A stretch of 64,000 nucleotides of DNA, from positions 92,989,917 through 93,053,916 of the forward strand of contig NC_092346.1 in assembly GCF_963676685.1 (NCBI RefSeq). Direction: 5' to 3'. The notes beneath the pieces were generated by a model. It made no database searches and was not told the DNA's origin. It saw only the letters and a list, made by a program, of their open reading frames with translations. The translations under genes were made by a program, and so were the position numbers. Source of the stretch: Mytilus edulis. Taxonomy: Eukaryota > Mollusca > Bivalvia > Mytilida > Mytilidae. This document shows positions 34,766 to 45,904 of the stretch, piece after piece. How positions within the stretch are numbered: the stretch's first letter is position 1; each line of letters starts with the position of its first letter.

Positions 34766-35020
34766 GAGGATGTCAATGGCCCTGGTGGTCCTATTTCTAC
34801 ACATAATAAAACTGATTACATGAGACTACTGCTGTCGTTGCTGCTGCTGATGATGATAATGATGAATCTAAAGACACTGACAACTGTAAATTTCTAATTT
34901 CTTAAGAGAGGATGTCAATGGCCCTGATGGTCCTATGTCTACACATAATAAAACTAATCACATGAGACTTCTGCTGTCGCTGCTGAAGATGATGAGGATG
35001 ATGATAATGGCGATTATTGG
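34766..35020 (+). repeat. Tandem duplication ending in trinucleotide repeats
   Basis: 'gaggatgtcaatggccctg' to 'tgctgtcg' and the following ctg/atg repeats occur at 34766-34868 and 34908-35015. Both copies are open in the same frame (EDVNGPxGPxSTHNKT...), but there is no splice context, and I do not call a gene. Confidence 0.6.
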
Positions 35021-35029
35021 AATGAGAAT

Positions 35030-36390
35030 GATTAAAATGAAATAAAGTCTGAACAGACTGAGAGCTTCCCTTTGACAATATTTTAACTTTCTGAAAAGTA
35101 AATTATTTAAACTTTGCCCCAGATTAAGATCATATTCCTGAGTCTTTATACAAGAATATGGAGAAGAGTTGGCTTTTTATCTATTGTAGAACAAAACAAC
35201 AACCTTATAAAGTTAGACTTATTTATAAAACATAAGGTCACTGGTGAACTGATAATTCTGAGCTAAGAAACACAGACAGAAGGATTACAAGATCAGTTGA
35301 AACTATTCTTCAAAACTCAAAATTTTAACATAATACTTCAAAAGACCAAACTACTTTAGATGATATATGAGTTCAAACAAAATACATTAGGGTGCTATAA
35401 ACAGTTTCGTATAAAAAAAACTAGGGGTTATTCCCCAACTAAAAATAGACATGGAGGGAAGTCCCTTTTTATCAACATAATTGGTGAAAAAGTATCATGT
35501 TTTTTGTATTTGGTTGTAAAGATATGTTAATTAACTTCAATTAAAACAGGTTGAATGATTAAAATAATTTAAAAAATTTGATTAAATATTCATGTTTTGA
35601 GGGAAGACAACACTGTAAACAGTCTGTTTTTTTTGGCAGTGAAAATTCAAAACTTATTTGCAGCCACTGTAGCTCTTTTCGGAGCAGGCGAGCGTAGCCT
35701 GAAGCATGAATTTTTTGAAAGACCAGGTAAAAATCTATGAAATTCATACAACTTTGATTATGAAAAATGTGCAGGTATCATGTCTTCAGGGGTGTGCACA
35801 TGACCTGATTTCAGGTTTTTTAAGCTTAAATTAGGCAATGTTTTTCCCAGTTTCTCTGGATAAATCTTTTTTATACTATTAAAAGTACACTTTTTTTTTA
35901 TTCCATTATAAACTAGAGAACATTCTGTTTCCAGTGATATCTAGTTTTATACAGGTATCTTTATTAATCAGTCCACCACTAAGGGTCACTTATACATGGT
36001 CCCTCAAAATATGACGTCATAGAAAAAAACTGTTGATTGCACCATTACCTTTTACTACAAAAGAATTACAGAGTACACAAGATTTTTTGGCACTCTTAAG
36101 AATAGTGAGTAGTGTATTATTTGCTCTTACTAAACAATTGGACTAGCAACATTGATTTTCTTTGACAGAGAAACATGCCATTTGCTACATTACATGTGGC
36201 TTATATAGTATTGAATATTATAGTGTTAACAAACTTAACATGGGTCAGAATACTGAACGTCTGCATAATTCATAAAACAAAATATAAGATAATAGTGTAT
36301 CAATTATGGTCATCAATTATACGTGACACGCACGCACACACAAAAAAAAACGTATGGGTGAGCTTGACTTATATATAAACCATAAAACCA
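35030..36390. other. No gene seen
   Basis: AT-rich sequence with one GC patch near 35680 ('ggagcaggcgagcgtagcc'). No supported exon. Confidence 0.4.
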
Positions 36391-36394
36391 AATT

Positions 36395-37180
36395 TTAGGT
36401 AATTAGGACGGAAGGACGGACTGACGGACGAATGGATAGACATAGGTAGAACAGTATACCCCACTTTTTTAAAGAGGGTATAAAAAAGCATATACACAGA
36501 GCACATCAGTAAAAACGGAAGACAAGAATACAAAAATTTACCATAGCACAATAACACAATGAAGGGATGTATGAGTTTTGAGCCACGACAGATAAATGTT
36601 ACCAAAAATAGATCAAACAGTGAAAGTGATAATTTACAAAGACAAATAAAAGAGCACTATTATACGAAAGAGACGATAACATTTAACATTATCAATATTT
36701 TAAAAGTTTCTGCGATAGACCATCAGCTATAGAGCAGGCGACATTAGATGAGGTTGCCGCCTATTATGACACATGTAGAATACGTGACATAGTAGTATTC
36801 AAGAAAGGTAAAACTAAACCTTATTACCTGAACCAGACATTGAGCAAAATGATGATAACTGTCGAAAGGGGGTTAAGGTAGTAAATGACACAGGACCTTA
36901 CGAAGAAAGTTCTAAAATTTCAATTATTTCCATGCGTTTTAATGGCAAAACTAATTCTGGGAAATATAGAAGAGTGTATGCTACATGAAAATTGAGCGGT
37001 CTTTCTATGGAAGATACAACGAAATCGAGAAAGAAATTATTGCAAAACTCGAAATTTATAGATTTCTTTGGAGTACACAAAAGAGCTTTGTGGCATAAGA
37101 CTGATGGCCAACAAGTTTTCAACAGGCATGCAGGCAGGTACAATGTAAATACGGGTTTTTTTTTTGTCCTTACTGACACC
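36395..37180. other. Unclassified repeat debris
   Basis: A 'ggacggaaggacggactgac' run at 36406 resembles the ends of mussel repeats such as that at 32876. Nothing else is recognised. Confidence 0.3.
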
Positions 37181-38125
37181 CCATCAAGTTACATTCACAG
37201 TGCTTTGAACATTTTCATCAAATCAAACAAAAACCGTGTCGTTAAGTGATCTAAATGCACTACGGTACAGAGCTAAAATATACACGTAGTCTAACCTATT
37301 TATTTTTTAGACCATATTTTCACAAAGGATTACAGTTCTGAAAGTAGAATGCTTGATTCGTATATATCTAGTGTGGATTTCATAACATTTAAAATAAGTT
37401 CCCTTGTAAATGGCTCTCTTATCAGCTAAAACTTCTTTCTATCAACTTTTAACAGTAAATCTTGTTGACACATATATTTGGGCATTGCACAAGGTCTCAG
37501 ACTCTTTACTTTTTATTCTTTGACTGTGATCTGATTGATATTTCAGTCTTGAAAACATGTTGGTGTATCTATTAGTTATAGTGATCGTTGAATTACCTTG
37601 CAGTATCTGTAAGTACTCCCAGAATGGTACCTTGTATTTTCTTCGTCTGGTTGTTTATTGTAATTAGGGTCGACAGATAAGCAAGCCTAAAGTCAACTGT
37701 TTTTACATTTATTTCGTATGTTTTGCTGTTACAAGTTCGATGTGCAATCTTGTTACATTCTTAATGTACATGTCCGAGGTCAAGAGCATGATGTGATTTA
37801 GTGATTGTCGTAGGTTCCTGTCTGACTTAGTTGATTATCGTGTATAGTTTTTATAGCAATGCTTGTCTCATAATTGCAATTAGATTTTTTTAAAACTAGA
37901 TGCAAACATGGGTTTCGTAGATCGAAACATTAATGTAAATGTAGATTCTACTATATCCGTTCAAAAAGATATCTATGATCAGCATTACTGATTCTTGATG
38001 TTTTTACTTAAAAAAAGGCCATGTTGAGCGAGCATTTTAGAATAAAAAAATCGTATCAAATTTAATAATTGGAGTTCAGACATGCATGTCCTAAGATCAT
38101 CCTCAATGATTTTTAAAGACATATC

Positions 38126-38440
38126 GAGGGTATCACCAGCCCAGTAGTCAGCTCAGAAGTGCTGACATGAATTATCATTGATATGGTCATATTTATAAAT
38201 AAACTGTTTACAAACTTTTGAATTTTTGAAATACTAAGGTTTCCTACCTCAGGAATATATTTCCTTAGATGTATTTAGCAAAACTTTTAGGAATTTTGGT
38301 CCTCAATGCTCTTCAACTTCGTACTTTATTTGGCCTTTTTAACTTTTTTGGATTCAAGCGTCACTGGTGAGTCTGTTGTAGACTAAACGCGCGTCTGACG
38401 TAAAAACAAAATTCAATCCTGGTATCTATGATGAGTTTAT
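38126..38440 (+). mobile_element. Retrozyme monomer with inactivated hammerhead
   Basis: Matches 41976-42300 from 'gagggtatcaccagcccag' to 'tggtatctatgatgagttta'. The hammerhead at 38359-38400 has CTGGTGA instead of CTGATGA and TAAA instead of GAAA. Both changes hit core residues, so it should not cleave. Confidence 0.7.
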
Positions 38441-38964
38441 CCTAAGATACTTTCTTTGGCATCGCCATCGGAGTAGATAAGTATAGTGGTCAACTCGGAC
38501 TGTTACTATTATTAAAGCCAAATTAAAAGCTATGAATAGATATTGCTGGAAAATATATGAGATCAAATTTAGTAACCATGTAATTTATGGAAATGTATCA
38601 AACTGATCGGGACCAGTTTAATATGTATTCAGAAGAATGAAAATAATTTTATCAGATTTACTTGACAATTGGACAATTAATTATTTATTACGTATACCCT
38701 TATTTCCAATATGATGTCAATTTCCTTGTAAAGATTTTTACAAGATAAAAACCATGATTAATTATTTAGTAGTTAGTGTAGATTGAAAATTCGACATCAT
38801 TAATCCCTCGACAAAACAAAACTTGAATGAATGCTTGAATTTTATTTCTCATCAAATGCAAATAAAATAGTAACAGAGAATAATATATATGTATACACAA
38901 TAACATTAAATATTAAAGCACATGCGAACTATACAGACAGAAACATTAAGTTACAAACTAACCA

Positions 38965-39057
38965 ACAGTTCCTGAAATTTTCATCCCAAACGGGAATCGA
39001 ATCAGGAACCTTTGTGTTAGTAGTCCGATGCACTTACCACTACACCACGGCTCTCTA
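38965..39057 (-). mobile_element. tRNA-derived SINE head
   Basis: The minus strand reads gagagccgtggtgtagtggt (A-box region) and then 'ggttcctgattcgattccc' (B-box), with tRNA spacing. The anticodon arm does not fold cleanly and the acceptor sides do not pair, so it is a SINE head or tRNA pseudogene and not a working tRNA. Confidence 0.55.
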
Positions 39058-39187
39058 ATCACGCTATTTTTAGATTAGCTTTTGCATTTCTCATCATAAT
39101 AAAGTAAAAATAAAATGAAGCTTAATTGTTTTGTCATGCCAGCTTCGCCCAGTCAGTGACCTCAGTATTAATTTACTTACTATTTAA

Positions 39188-40205
39188 GATTTCAAGATTT
39201 TATTTGAACACTCAGACACAGATACATGTGTAACATGAGGTCATATCAATGACATACATATAGCATAAAGATATATAACAATAACATACAACTATGGGTT
39301 TTTTTTTAACATTTTCAGAACATATTGGCAATGTTTTTGATAAATACAGAAAGTCGTTTATATAGTTGTACATTACATATTGAAAGAAGACCTTCCGTTT
39401 TTTATAATTAGGGTTCACTGTGTAGTAGCTTGGTAGAAACTTTTCCCTTAATACAACAATATTTTGATAAGCACATTTAAATAACAAATGAAATTCATCA
39501 CCAATATTACTCTTACATAAAGTACATATTCTATCCTGCCTCGGGATATTTTGCCGTCTGCCTGTTTCGGTAGGCAGACGCAGATTTGAACACCTTAAGT
39601 GTGTGATCCAAAGCCTGCAATATTCAGGAAGTTTTAGAAGGTATGTTTTTAAAGTAAAATCTTTTTTAAATATTGAGTAAAATTGTCCTCGTGATGAGTT
39701 TTCAATATCACTAAACCACTGTTGTACAAATTGATCACAAAGTATTTGTTTTAAGTACATTTTATAACAGTAGCCTGTTTGATTGGCAAAAATATATCCA
39801 ATGCCATGCAGTATCGTTTAATATTGCTTCTATACAATTTACCATTTTAAAGGTGTATTTAGATTTAGGCTTTAAACGAAGCATCAGCAGTGGCGGGTCC
39901 AGGGGGGGGAGGGGGGGTTCCGTTTTTTTTTGTTTTTTTGGGAGCATATAGTTGGACCCCCCCCCCTTTACTCTGGGTTGGGACCCCCTTTTTTTAAATG
40001 GCTGGATCCGCCACTGATCAGTCTATACAATAAACTGCATAGTTTTGATTCATTATTTAAAATTTTACACCAATATATAATCATTGTAATTTTCACCTTT
40101 ATTTCAAGAAGAAATCTACCCAATTCTCCGTACACCATAAAATTAGGCGTAGTGTTTCTATCTTTCAGCAATCTAGCTTCAGTAAATTGTTTACTTTATT
40201 GCCAA
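39188..40205 (-). pseudogene. LINE 3' end split by a MITE
   Basis: The minus strand encodes the same ORF2 C-terminus as 33201-33972. TPNFMVYGELGRF comes first (from about 40200), and after the MITE at 39888-40016 a 182-codon frame (39760-39212) carries CTLCKSNIGDEFHLLFKC. The 3' end has 'tgtgtctgagtgttcaaata'. Removing the MITE and one copy of its 5-bp duplication restores alignment with the other LINE copy at that point. Several frame breaks make it inactive. Confidence 0.75.
39888..40016. mobile_element. MITE inserted in a LINE, 5-bp duplication
   Basis: Ends cagtggcgggtcc and ggatccgccactg (inverted), flanked by atcag at 39883-39887 and 40017-40021. The interior is runs of G, T and C. Same family as 31447-31617. 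Confidence 0.8.
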
Positions 40206-40654
40206 TCATAAATAACTGAAATGACATTTTTTTTCTCGCTAGGATAAATTGTTTGTTTTTCCTCTGAGTATAACACCCAATACGAGGCAATTAATGATCA
40301 ATTAATTGAACTGTTCGCCTTACAGTATCAGTATTTCAAACTTTAATTGCGAGATTGGATGACATGTTAAAGGATTAATTCTGAAGACTGATGCATTACC
40401 CGAGAGGCCAGCTCGATATTATCGACTTATACCTTGTTTGGCTAATTCCTATTTTATTCAAAGCCATCGTATTAACCAATCATCAACACGTATATTTCAT
40501 TTTACCTGTGTTTATTCAAAGTAATCAATTTGTTTTTATTAAAATTTTAGAACTCGAGAAACTTAAGTCTGTTGTGTCTGCCGATATCTTACTCCTACTG
40601 ACAGCTTTAGAAATACAAGTTATTTTACCATAAATTGTCAGTGTTGGTGTCAAA

Positions 40655-40733
40655 ATGTCCGTGATTCTAATGGCCGGCCGTAAGAGGATAGATATAAGTA
40701 AGCGTGACATGTCCAAAAAGAAGAAAGTTATAA
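40655..40733 (+). CDS. Possible first exon, unrecognised
   Basis: The ATG at 40655 after 'gtcaaa' begins MSVILMAGRKRIDISKRDMS, then lysines, ending at a donor-like 'ataag/gttagt' near 40733. A basic N-terminus with a good start context and splice donor is suggestive only. No second exon was found, and it is not recognised. Confidence 0.2.
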
Positions 40734-41384
40734 GGTTAGTTGTTTTCACATTTATGTTTGATAGATTTTACTTCGAACCTGTAAGCAACCTCGAGGCCGA
40801 TGTAATCTTGACGAACGTATTTAGCATGCCTATCCAAACACACCGAAAGTAAGCTGTTGTCTTTTTAGTATTACCCAAGTTTTCAAGATGTCAAGTTAAA
40901 TGATTAGAGTACTCATCCACTTTTAGGTTAGATGCGCATAAAATCAAGTGTTACGTTCAATGTATCATGGCTTACTTTATTGTTTTAAGATTTAAAAGCT
41001 TAAACAAAATAAAAAATGTCATCAAAAAGCATACTTATAAAGGTCATGAGCATTTATCAAAGATTTTATCATCTTGAATCAGAGGTTTGAATTCCTTTAT
41101 TTAACATGACTAAAAATGTCATGAAGCAAAAGAAAATGTACAAGCGATAAGGAATTGCTTTCAAGAACAAGCAGTGTTCAAATGAAATTGAAATGTGAAA
41201 AGCAATAAAAACTGTTCAAATAGTTAACCAAAATCAAATCTCGAACGAAGACATGTGAAGCATAATTATTATTAAGAACACACAGAGTGTACAGACTTAA
41301 AAAACGAGACATGAATATGTTTACATGCACTTCAACAAATGGAACATTAAAGTCAGATTATCACATGCAGAACCCAAAGTCCAA

Positions 41385-41950
41385 TACTACAATGACGGGA
41401 AATAAAGTATCAGACTACAATGACGGAAAATAAAGTATTAAACTACAATGACGGAGAAATAAAATACCAATCAATTGTGACGGGAAATAAAGTATCAGAC
41501 TACAATGACGGAAAATAAAATATTAAACTACAATGACGGGGAAATAAAATACCAATCAATTATGACGGGAAATAAAGTACCAAACATAATGACGGTAAAT
41601 GAAGTACAAAAACTATAATGGCGTGAAATAAAGTACCAACTATAAAGATGTTTAATGAAGCTAAAAAAAACTACAATGGCGGGAAATAAAGAACCAAACT
41701 ATAAAAATGTTAACTGAAGCTAAAAAAAACTACAATGGCGGGAAATAAAGAACCAAACTATAAAGATGTTTAATGAAGCTAAAAAAACTACAATGGCGGG
41801 AAATAAAGAACCAAACTATAAAGATGTTTAATGAAGCTAAAAAAAATACAATGGCGGGAAATAAAGTACCAAACTATAAAGATGTAAAATGAAGCTAAAA
41901 AAAATACAATGACGGGAAATAAAATACCAACTACAATTACGAAAAATAAG
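41385..41950 (+). repeat. Minisatellite, ~29-bp and derived ~60-bp units
   Basis: 'acaatgacgggaaataaagt' recurs about every 29 bp to 41640. From there a longer unit adds 'tataaagatgtttaatgaag' and 'ctaaaaaaa' and repeats about five times at about 60 bp. It resumes in altered form at 42700, beyond the retrozyme. Confidence 0.8.
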
Positions 41951-42210
41951 GTATCTGATGGTGGAGATTTATTTCCCCGAGGGTATCACCAGCCCAGTAG
42001 TCAGCACTTTTTGTGCTGACACGAATTATCAATGATATGGTTATTTTTATAAATTAACTGTTTACAAAATTTTGAATTTTTGAAATACTAAGGCTTTTCT
42101 ACCTCAGGCATAGATTACCTTAGCTGGATTTGGCAAAACTTTTAGGAATTTTGGTCTTCAATGGTCTTCAACTTCGTACTTTATTTGGCCTTTTTTACTT
42201 TTTTTAATTC

Positions 42211-42254
42211 GAGCGTCACTGATGAGTCTTTTGTAGACGAAACGCGCGTCTGGC
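42211..42254 (+). ncRNA. Hammerhead ribozyme 1 of the retrozyme
   Basis: gcgtca, CTGATGA, GTCT-tttgt-AGAC, GAAA, cgcgcg, TC, tggc. All core bases are present. Stem II has 4 pairs, stem III is the self-complementary ACGCGCGT (3 pairs, 2-nt loop), and stem I pairs gtca with tggc (one G-U). Confidence 0.85.
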
Positions 42255-42573
42255 TTATATAAACAAATTTAGTCCTGGTATCTATGATGAGTTTGTTTAC
42301 AACCACTGGGTTGATGCCACTGCTGGTAGATTTATTTTCCGGAGGGTGACACAAGCCCAGTAGTCATCACTTTTTGTGCTGACATGAATTATCATTGATA
42401 TGGTTATATTCATAAATTAACTGTTTACAAAATTTTGAATTTTTGAAATACTAAGGCTTTTCTACCTCAGGCATAGATTACCTTAGCTGGATTTGGCAAA
42501 ACGTTTAGGAATTTTGGTCTTCAATGGTCTTCAACTTCGTACTTTATTTGGCCTTTTTTACTTTTTTGGATTC

Positions 42574-42617
42574 GAGCGTCACTGATGAGTCTTTTGTAGA
42601 CGAAACGCGCGTCTGGC
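42574..42617 (+). ncRNA. Hammerhead ribozyme 2 of the retrozyme
   Basis: Identical core and stems to ribozyme 1, with stem I one pair longer (cgtca with tggcg). Cleavage is predicted after 42613. Confidence 0.87.
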
Positions 42618-42699
42618 GTATTTAAAAAAATGTAGTCCTGGTATCTATGATGAGTTTATTTATAGACAGTTGTCTCATTGGCTTCTTATTTCAATACAA

Positions 42700-43100
42700 A
42701 ACAATAATCACGTGAAAAAAGTACCAATAATGAAGCCAAATAAATTACCAAACATTAATGAAGCCAAATAAATTACCAAACAATAATGAAGCCAAATATA
42801 TTACCAAGCAATAATGAAGCCAAATATATTACCAAGCAATGACGGGAAATAGATTACGGCAAGCAATAATGACTGGGAATAAAGCAGCAAACTACAATGA
42901 CGGTAAACAGAGTACCAAACAATCATGACGGCAAATTAAGAACCGCACTGGTCTACAATGAAGGGGAGTAAAGTAGCAAACATTCAGTATGGCCACCACA
43001 TTTCAAAGACGGCAAATGTATTATCAAATGATAATGAATGGAAATAAAGAACCAAACAATAATGTCGTGAAAAAGTATCAAACAATAATGACGCCAAATA
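42700..43100 (+). repeat. Minisatellite, second part
   Basis: 'aataatgaagccaaatanattaccaa'-type units of about 29 bp, grading into 'caataatgacgggaaataga' units. Related to 41385-41950. Confidence 0.7.
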
Positions 43101-43461
43101 GATTTATAATTTAGCATTGATTAAGGAAATCAACACAAAACACATAACCAATGTAACAACATCACAAAGACACAAAATAACTACAAGTCTACTCTGGTCC
43201 AACAAACATTTTTATCAATTTTGTCATTTTCCGGACTAGCTGTGAAAGTAATTATAGTCGATATGACCATAACTATGGAATCGTAAAGACGTTGATGCAT
43301 TCTTAGCAGGAGATGCTTAGTTTGCCGGCGCGTGCGTACTCGCTCCGTATAGATTTTAAAACGATTCCGATGTTTTTTCGTTATGATTTTCTGGTTACAA
43401 AATATATTGTATATGTTCTTACAATAATGTATGATATAAACATTTATCATTTTAAAACTAC

Positions 43462-43495
43462 CTTTATCTATAACAACGTCTCGTTTTAGATCCAT
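43462..43495 (-). CDS. Possible first exon, minus strand
   Basis: ATG at 43495 gives MDLKRDVVIDK and then a donor 'ataaag/gtagtt'. Its only support is the start, the donor and the opposite-facing candidate at 43725. Unrecognised. Confidence 0.2.
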
Positions 43496-43724
43496 ATTAT
43501 AGTGCCCATTTTACTGACAATGAACCACAGTTTAATCATTGCAATGCGAAATTAATAACAATCATCTCGAGAACAAGACATTTAACTAATATGATAATAC
43601 AAGTGCGCGAAAAAAAGATAGAAAGTCGTTGAAGTTGTCAATATTTGTTGCAGGATATTTTTGGTTTTCCGGACTCTGAAATCGTTATTTTAAGAACTGC
43701 ATGAGGAATCATGACAGCGATAAA

Positions 43725-43766
43725 ATGCAGAGTTCGCGACTTCTGACAAGTTCTATACTGGTTCTG
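43725..43766 (+). CDS. Possible first exon encoding a signal-peptide-like start
   Basis: ATG after 'gataaa' reads MQSSRLLTSSILVL and meets a donor 'ctg/gtaaga'. A short basic stretch followed by a hydrophobic run is typical of a secretory signal split by intron 1. Upstream at about 43655 is an acceptor-like 'tttgttgcag', so a 5' UTR exon is possible. Unproven. Confidence 0.22.
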
Positions 43767-44194
43767 GTAAGATAGCATTGTTTATCATTATCATTTCTAA
43801 AATACTAAGTGCTGTTGTATTTCTCTTATAATTTTGTTTAAATAAGACTTATTTCTTTTCATTTTTGTTAACTTGCTTATAAAGTGTTCTTTCTCCCATC
43901 CTACCGTCGTGGTAATGTCAATGCAAGTTTATTATTTACTAAACGCAGATATTAACCTGTTCAATGCCATACATCAGTGTATCTGGTCAATGTATTCATG
44001 TGCTCCCCTCTTATTAATGAATAATAAATCATTGCCGTAGAACTTTGACAACACTTGGGAAATAAGACCATGTGATGAATGGTTAACTATATTATAATTG
44101 TTATACCCGAGACATAATACGTTGTTGTTTAAATCGTGTATTTGATTACAATTGGTATATATCATGGCATCTTTTTCTCATCACTAAATACATT

Positions 44195-45900
44195 GATTGA
44201 TTGATTGGTGTTAAACACCACTTTCAGCACTGTTGGTTCTTTCGTAGCGGCTCGAGTTTATTGGTGAAAGAAACAGGAGTACACGAAGAGAACCACTGAC
44301 TTTCTGTGGGAAAACTAACAACCGTAGTCCATTAAGATTGGAAATAGGGTATATCAGAGACCCACTGACTTTCTGTGGGAAAACTAACAACCGTAGTCCA
44401 TTAAGATTGGAAATAGGGTATATCAGAGACCCACTGACTTTCTGTGGGAAAACTAACAACCGTAGTCCATTAAGATTGGAAATAGGGTATATCAGAGAAC
44501 CACTGACTTTCTGTGGGAAAACTAACAACCGTAGTCCATTAAGATTGGAAATAGGGTATATCAGAGACCCACTGACTTTCCGTGGGAAAACTAACAACCG
44601 TAGTCCATTAAGATTGGAAATAGGGTATATCAGAGACCCACTGACTTTCTGTGGGAAAACTAACAACCGTAGTCCATTAAGATTGGAAATAGGGTATATC
44701 AGAGAACCACTGACTTTCTGTGGGAAAACTAACAACTGTAGTCCATTAAGATTGGAAATAGGGTATATCAGAGAACCACTGACTTTCTGTGGGAAAAACT
44801 AACAACTGTAGTCCATTAAGATTGGAAATAGGGTATATCAGAGAACCACTGACTTTCTGTGGGAAAACTTACAACCGTAGTCCATTAAGATTGGAAATAG
44901 GGTATATCAGAGAACCACTGACTTTCTGTGGGAAAAAACTAACAACTGTAGTCCATTAAGATTGGAAATAGGGTATATCAGAGAACCACTGACTTTCTGT
45001 GGGAAAACTTACAACCGTAGTCCATTAAGATTGGAAATAGGGTATATCAGAGAACCACTGACTTTCTGTGGGAAAACTCACAACTGTAGTCCATTAAGAT
45101 TGGAAATAGGGTATATCAGAGAACCCACTGACGTTCTGTGGGAAAACTAACAACTGTAGTCCATTAAAATTGGAAATAGGGTATATCAGAGAACCACTGA
45201 CTTTCTGTGGGAAAAACTAACAACTGTAGTCCATTAAGATTAGAAATAGGGTATATCAGAGAACCACTGACTTTCTGTGGGAAAAACTAACAACTGTAGT
45301 CCATTAAGATTGGAAATAGGGTATATCAGAGAACCACTGACTTTCTGTGGGAAAACTAACAACTGTAGTCCATTAAGATTGGAAATAGGGTATATCAGAG
45401 AACCCACTGACGTTCTGTGGGAAAACTAACAACTGTAGTCCATTAAAATTGGAAATAGGGTATATCAGAGAACCACTGACGTTCTGTGGGAAAACTAACA
45501 ACTGTAGTCCATTAAGATTGGAAATAGGGTATATCATTACAATGTATCATGCATAGAGAACCACTGACTTTCTGTGGGAAAACTGACAACCGTAGTCCAT
45601 TAAGATTGGAAAAAGGGTCTATCATTACAATGACTTTCTGTGGGAAAACTAATACCGTAGTCCATTAAGATTGGAAATAGGGTATATCAGAGAACCACTG
45701 ACTTTCTGTGGGAAAACTAACTACTGTAGTCCATTAAGATTGGAAATAGGGTATATCAGAGAACCACTGACTTTCTGTGGGAAAACTAACAACTGTAGTC
45801 CATTAAGATTGGAAATAGGGTATATCAGAGAACCACTGACTTTCTGTGGGAAAAACTAACAACTGTAGTCCATTAAGATTGGAAATAGGGTATATCATTA
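44195..45900 (+). repeat. 69-bp satellite grown from a SINE central domain
   Basis: About 23 head-to-tail units: 'gaaccactgactttctgtgg', 'gaaaactaacaacygtagtc', 'cattaagattggaaataggg', 'tatatcaga'. The left flank (44200-44284, 'ggtgttaaacaccactttca') is the tail of the SINE seen at 17245-17485. The unit itself lines up with that SINE's central domain ('gagaaaaccagcgaccttcg', 'aggaaaactgacaatcctag', 'tcaattaagattagagtcg'). Because 69 is a multiple of three, long frames run through on both strands (44338-44802, 44735-44211); these are not genes. Confidence 0.85.
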
Positions 45901-45904
45901 CAAC

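Larger units (their letters stand above)
41954..42660 (+). mobile_element. Retrozyme: near-complete dimer with two hammerheads
   Basis: Two direct copies of a non-coding unit. The repeat from 'gggtatcaccagcccagtag' at 41980 recurs at 42343, and each copy ends in a type I hammerhead (42211-42254 and 42574-42617). Predicted cleavage sites after 42250 and 42613 define a 363-nt monomer, which on cleavage and ligation would give a circular RNA of that length. No protein is encoded. Retrozymes of this design are known in plants and in animals including bivalves; they depend on other elements for reverse transcription. Confidence 0.85.

Noticed and set aside
38965..39057. Functional tRNA gene
   Set aside because: A- and B-boxes are visible but acceptor and anticodon stems do not pair, so it is a SINE head.
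44211..44802. Frames of 154-174 codons as repeat proteins
   Set aside because: Period of 69 bp is a multiple of three; the array derives from a non-coding SINE and later units carry frame-breaking indels.
44285..45896. CRISPR-like array
   Set aside because: Units are contiguous with no unique spacers, and the DNA is eukaryotic.
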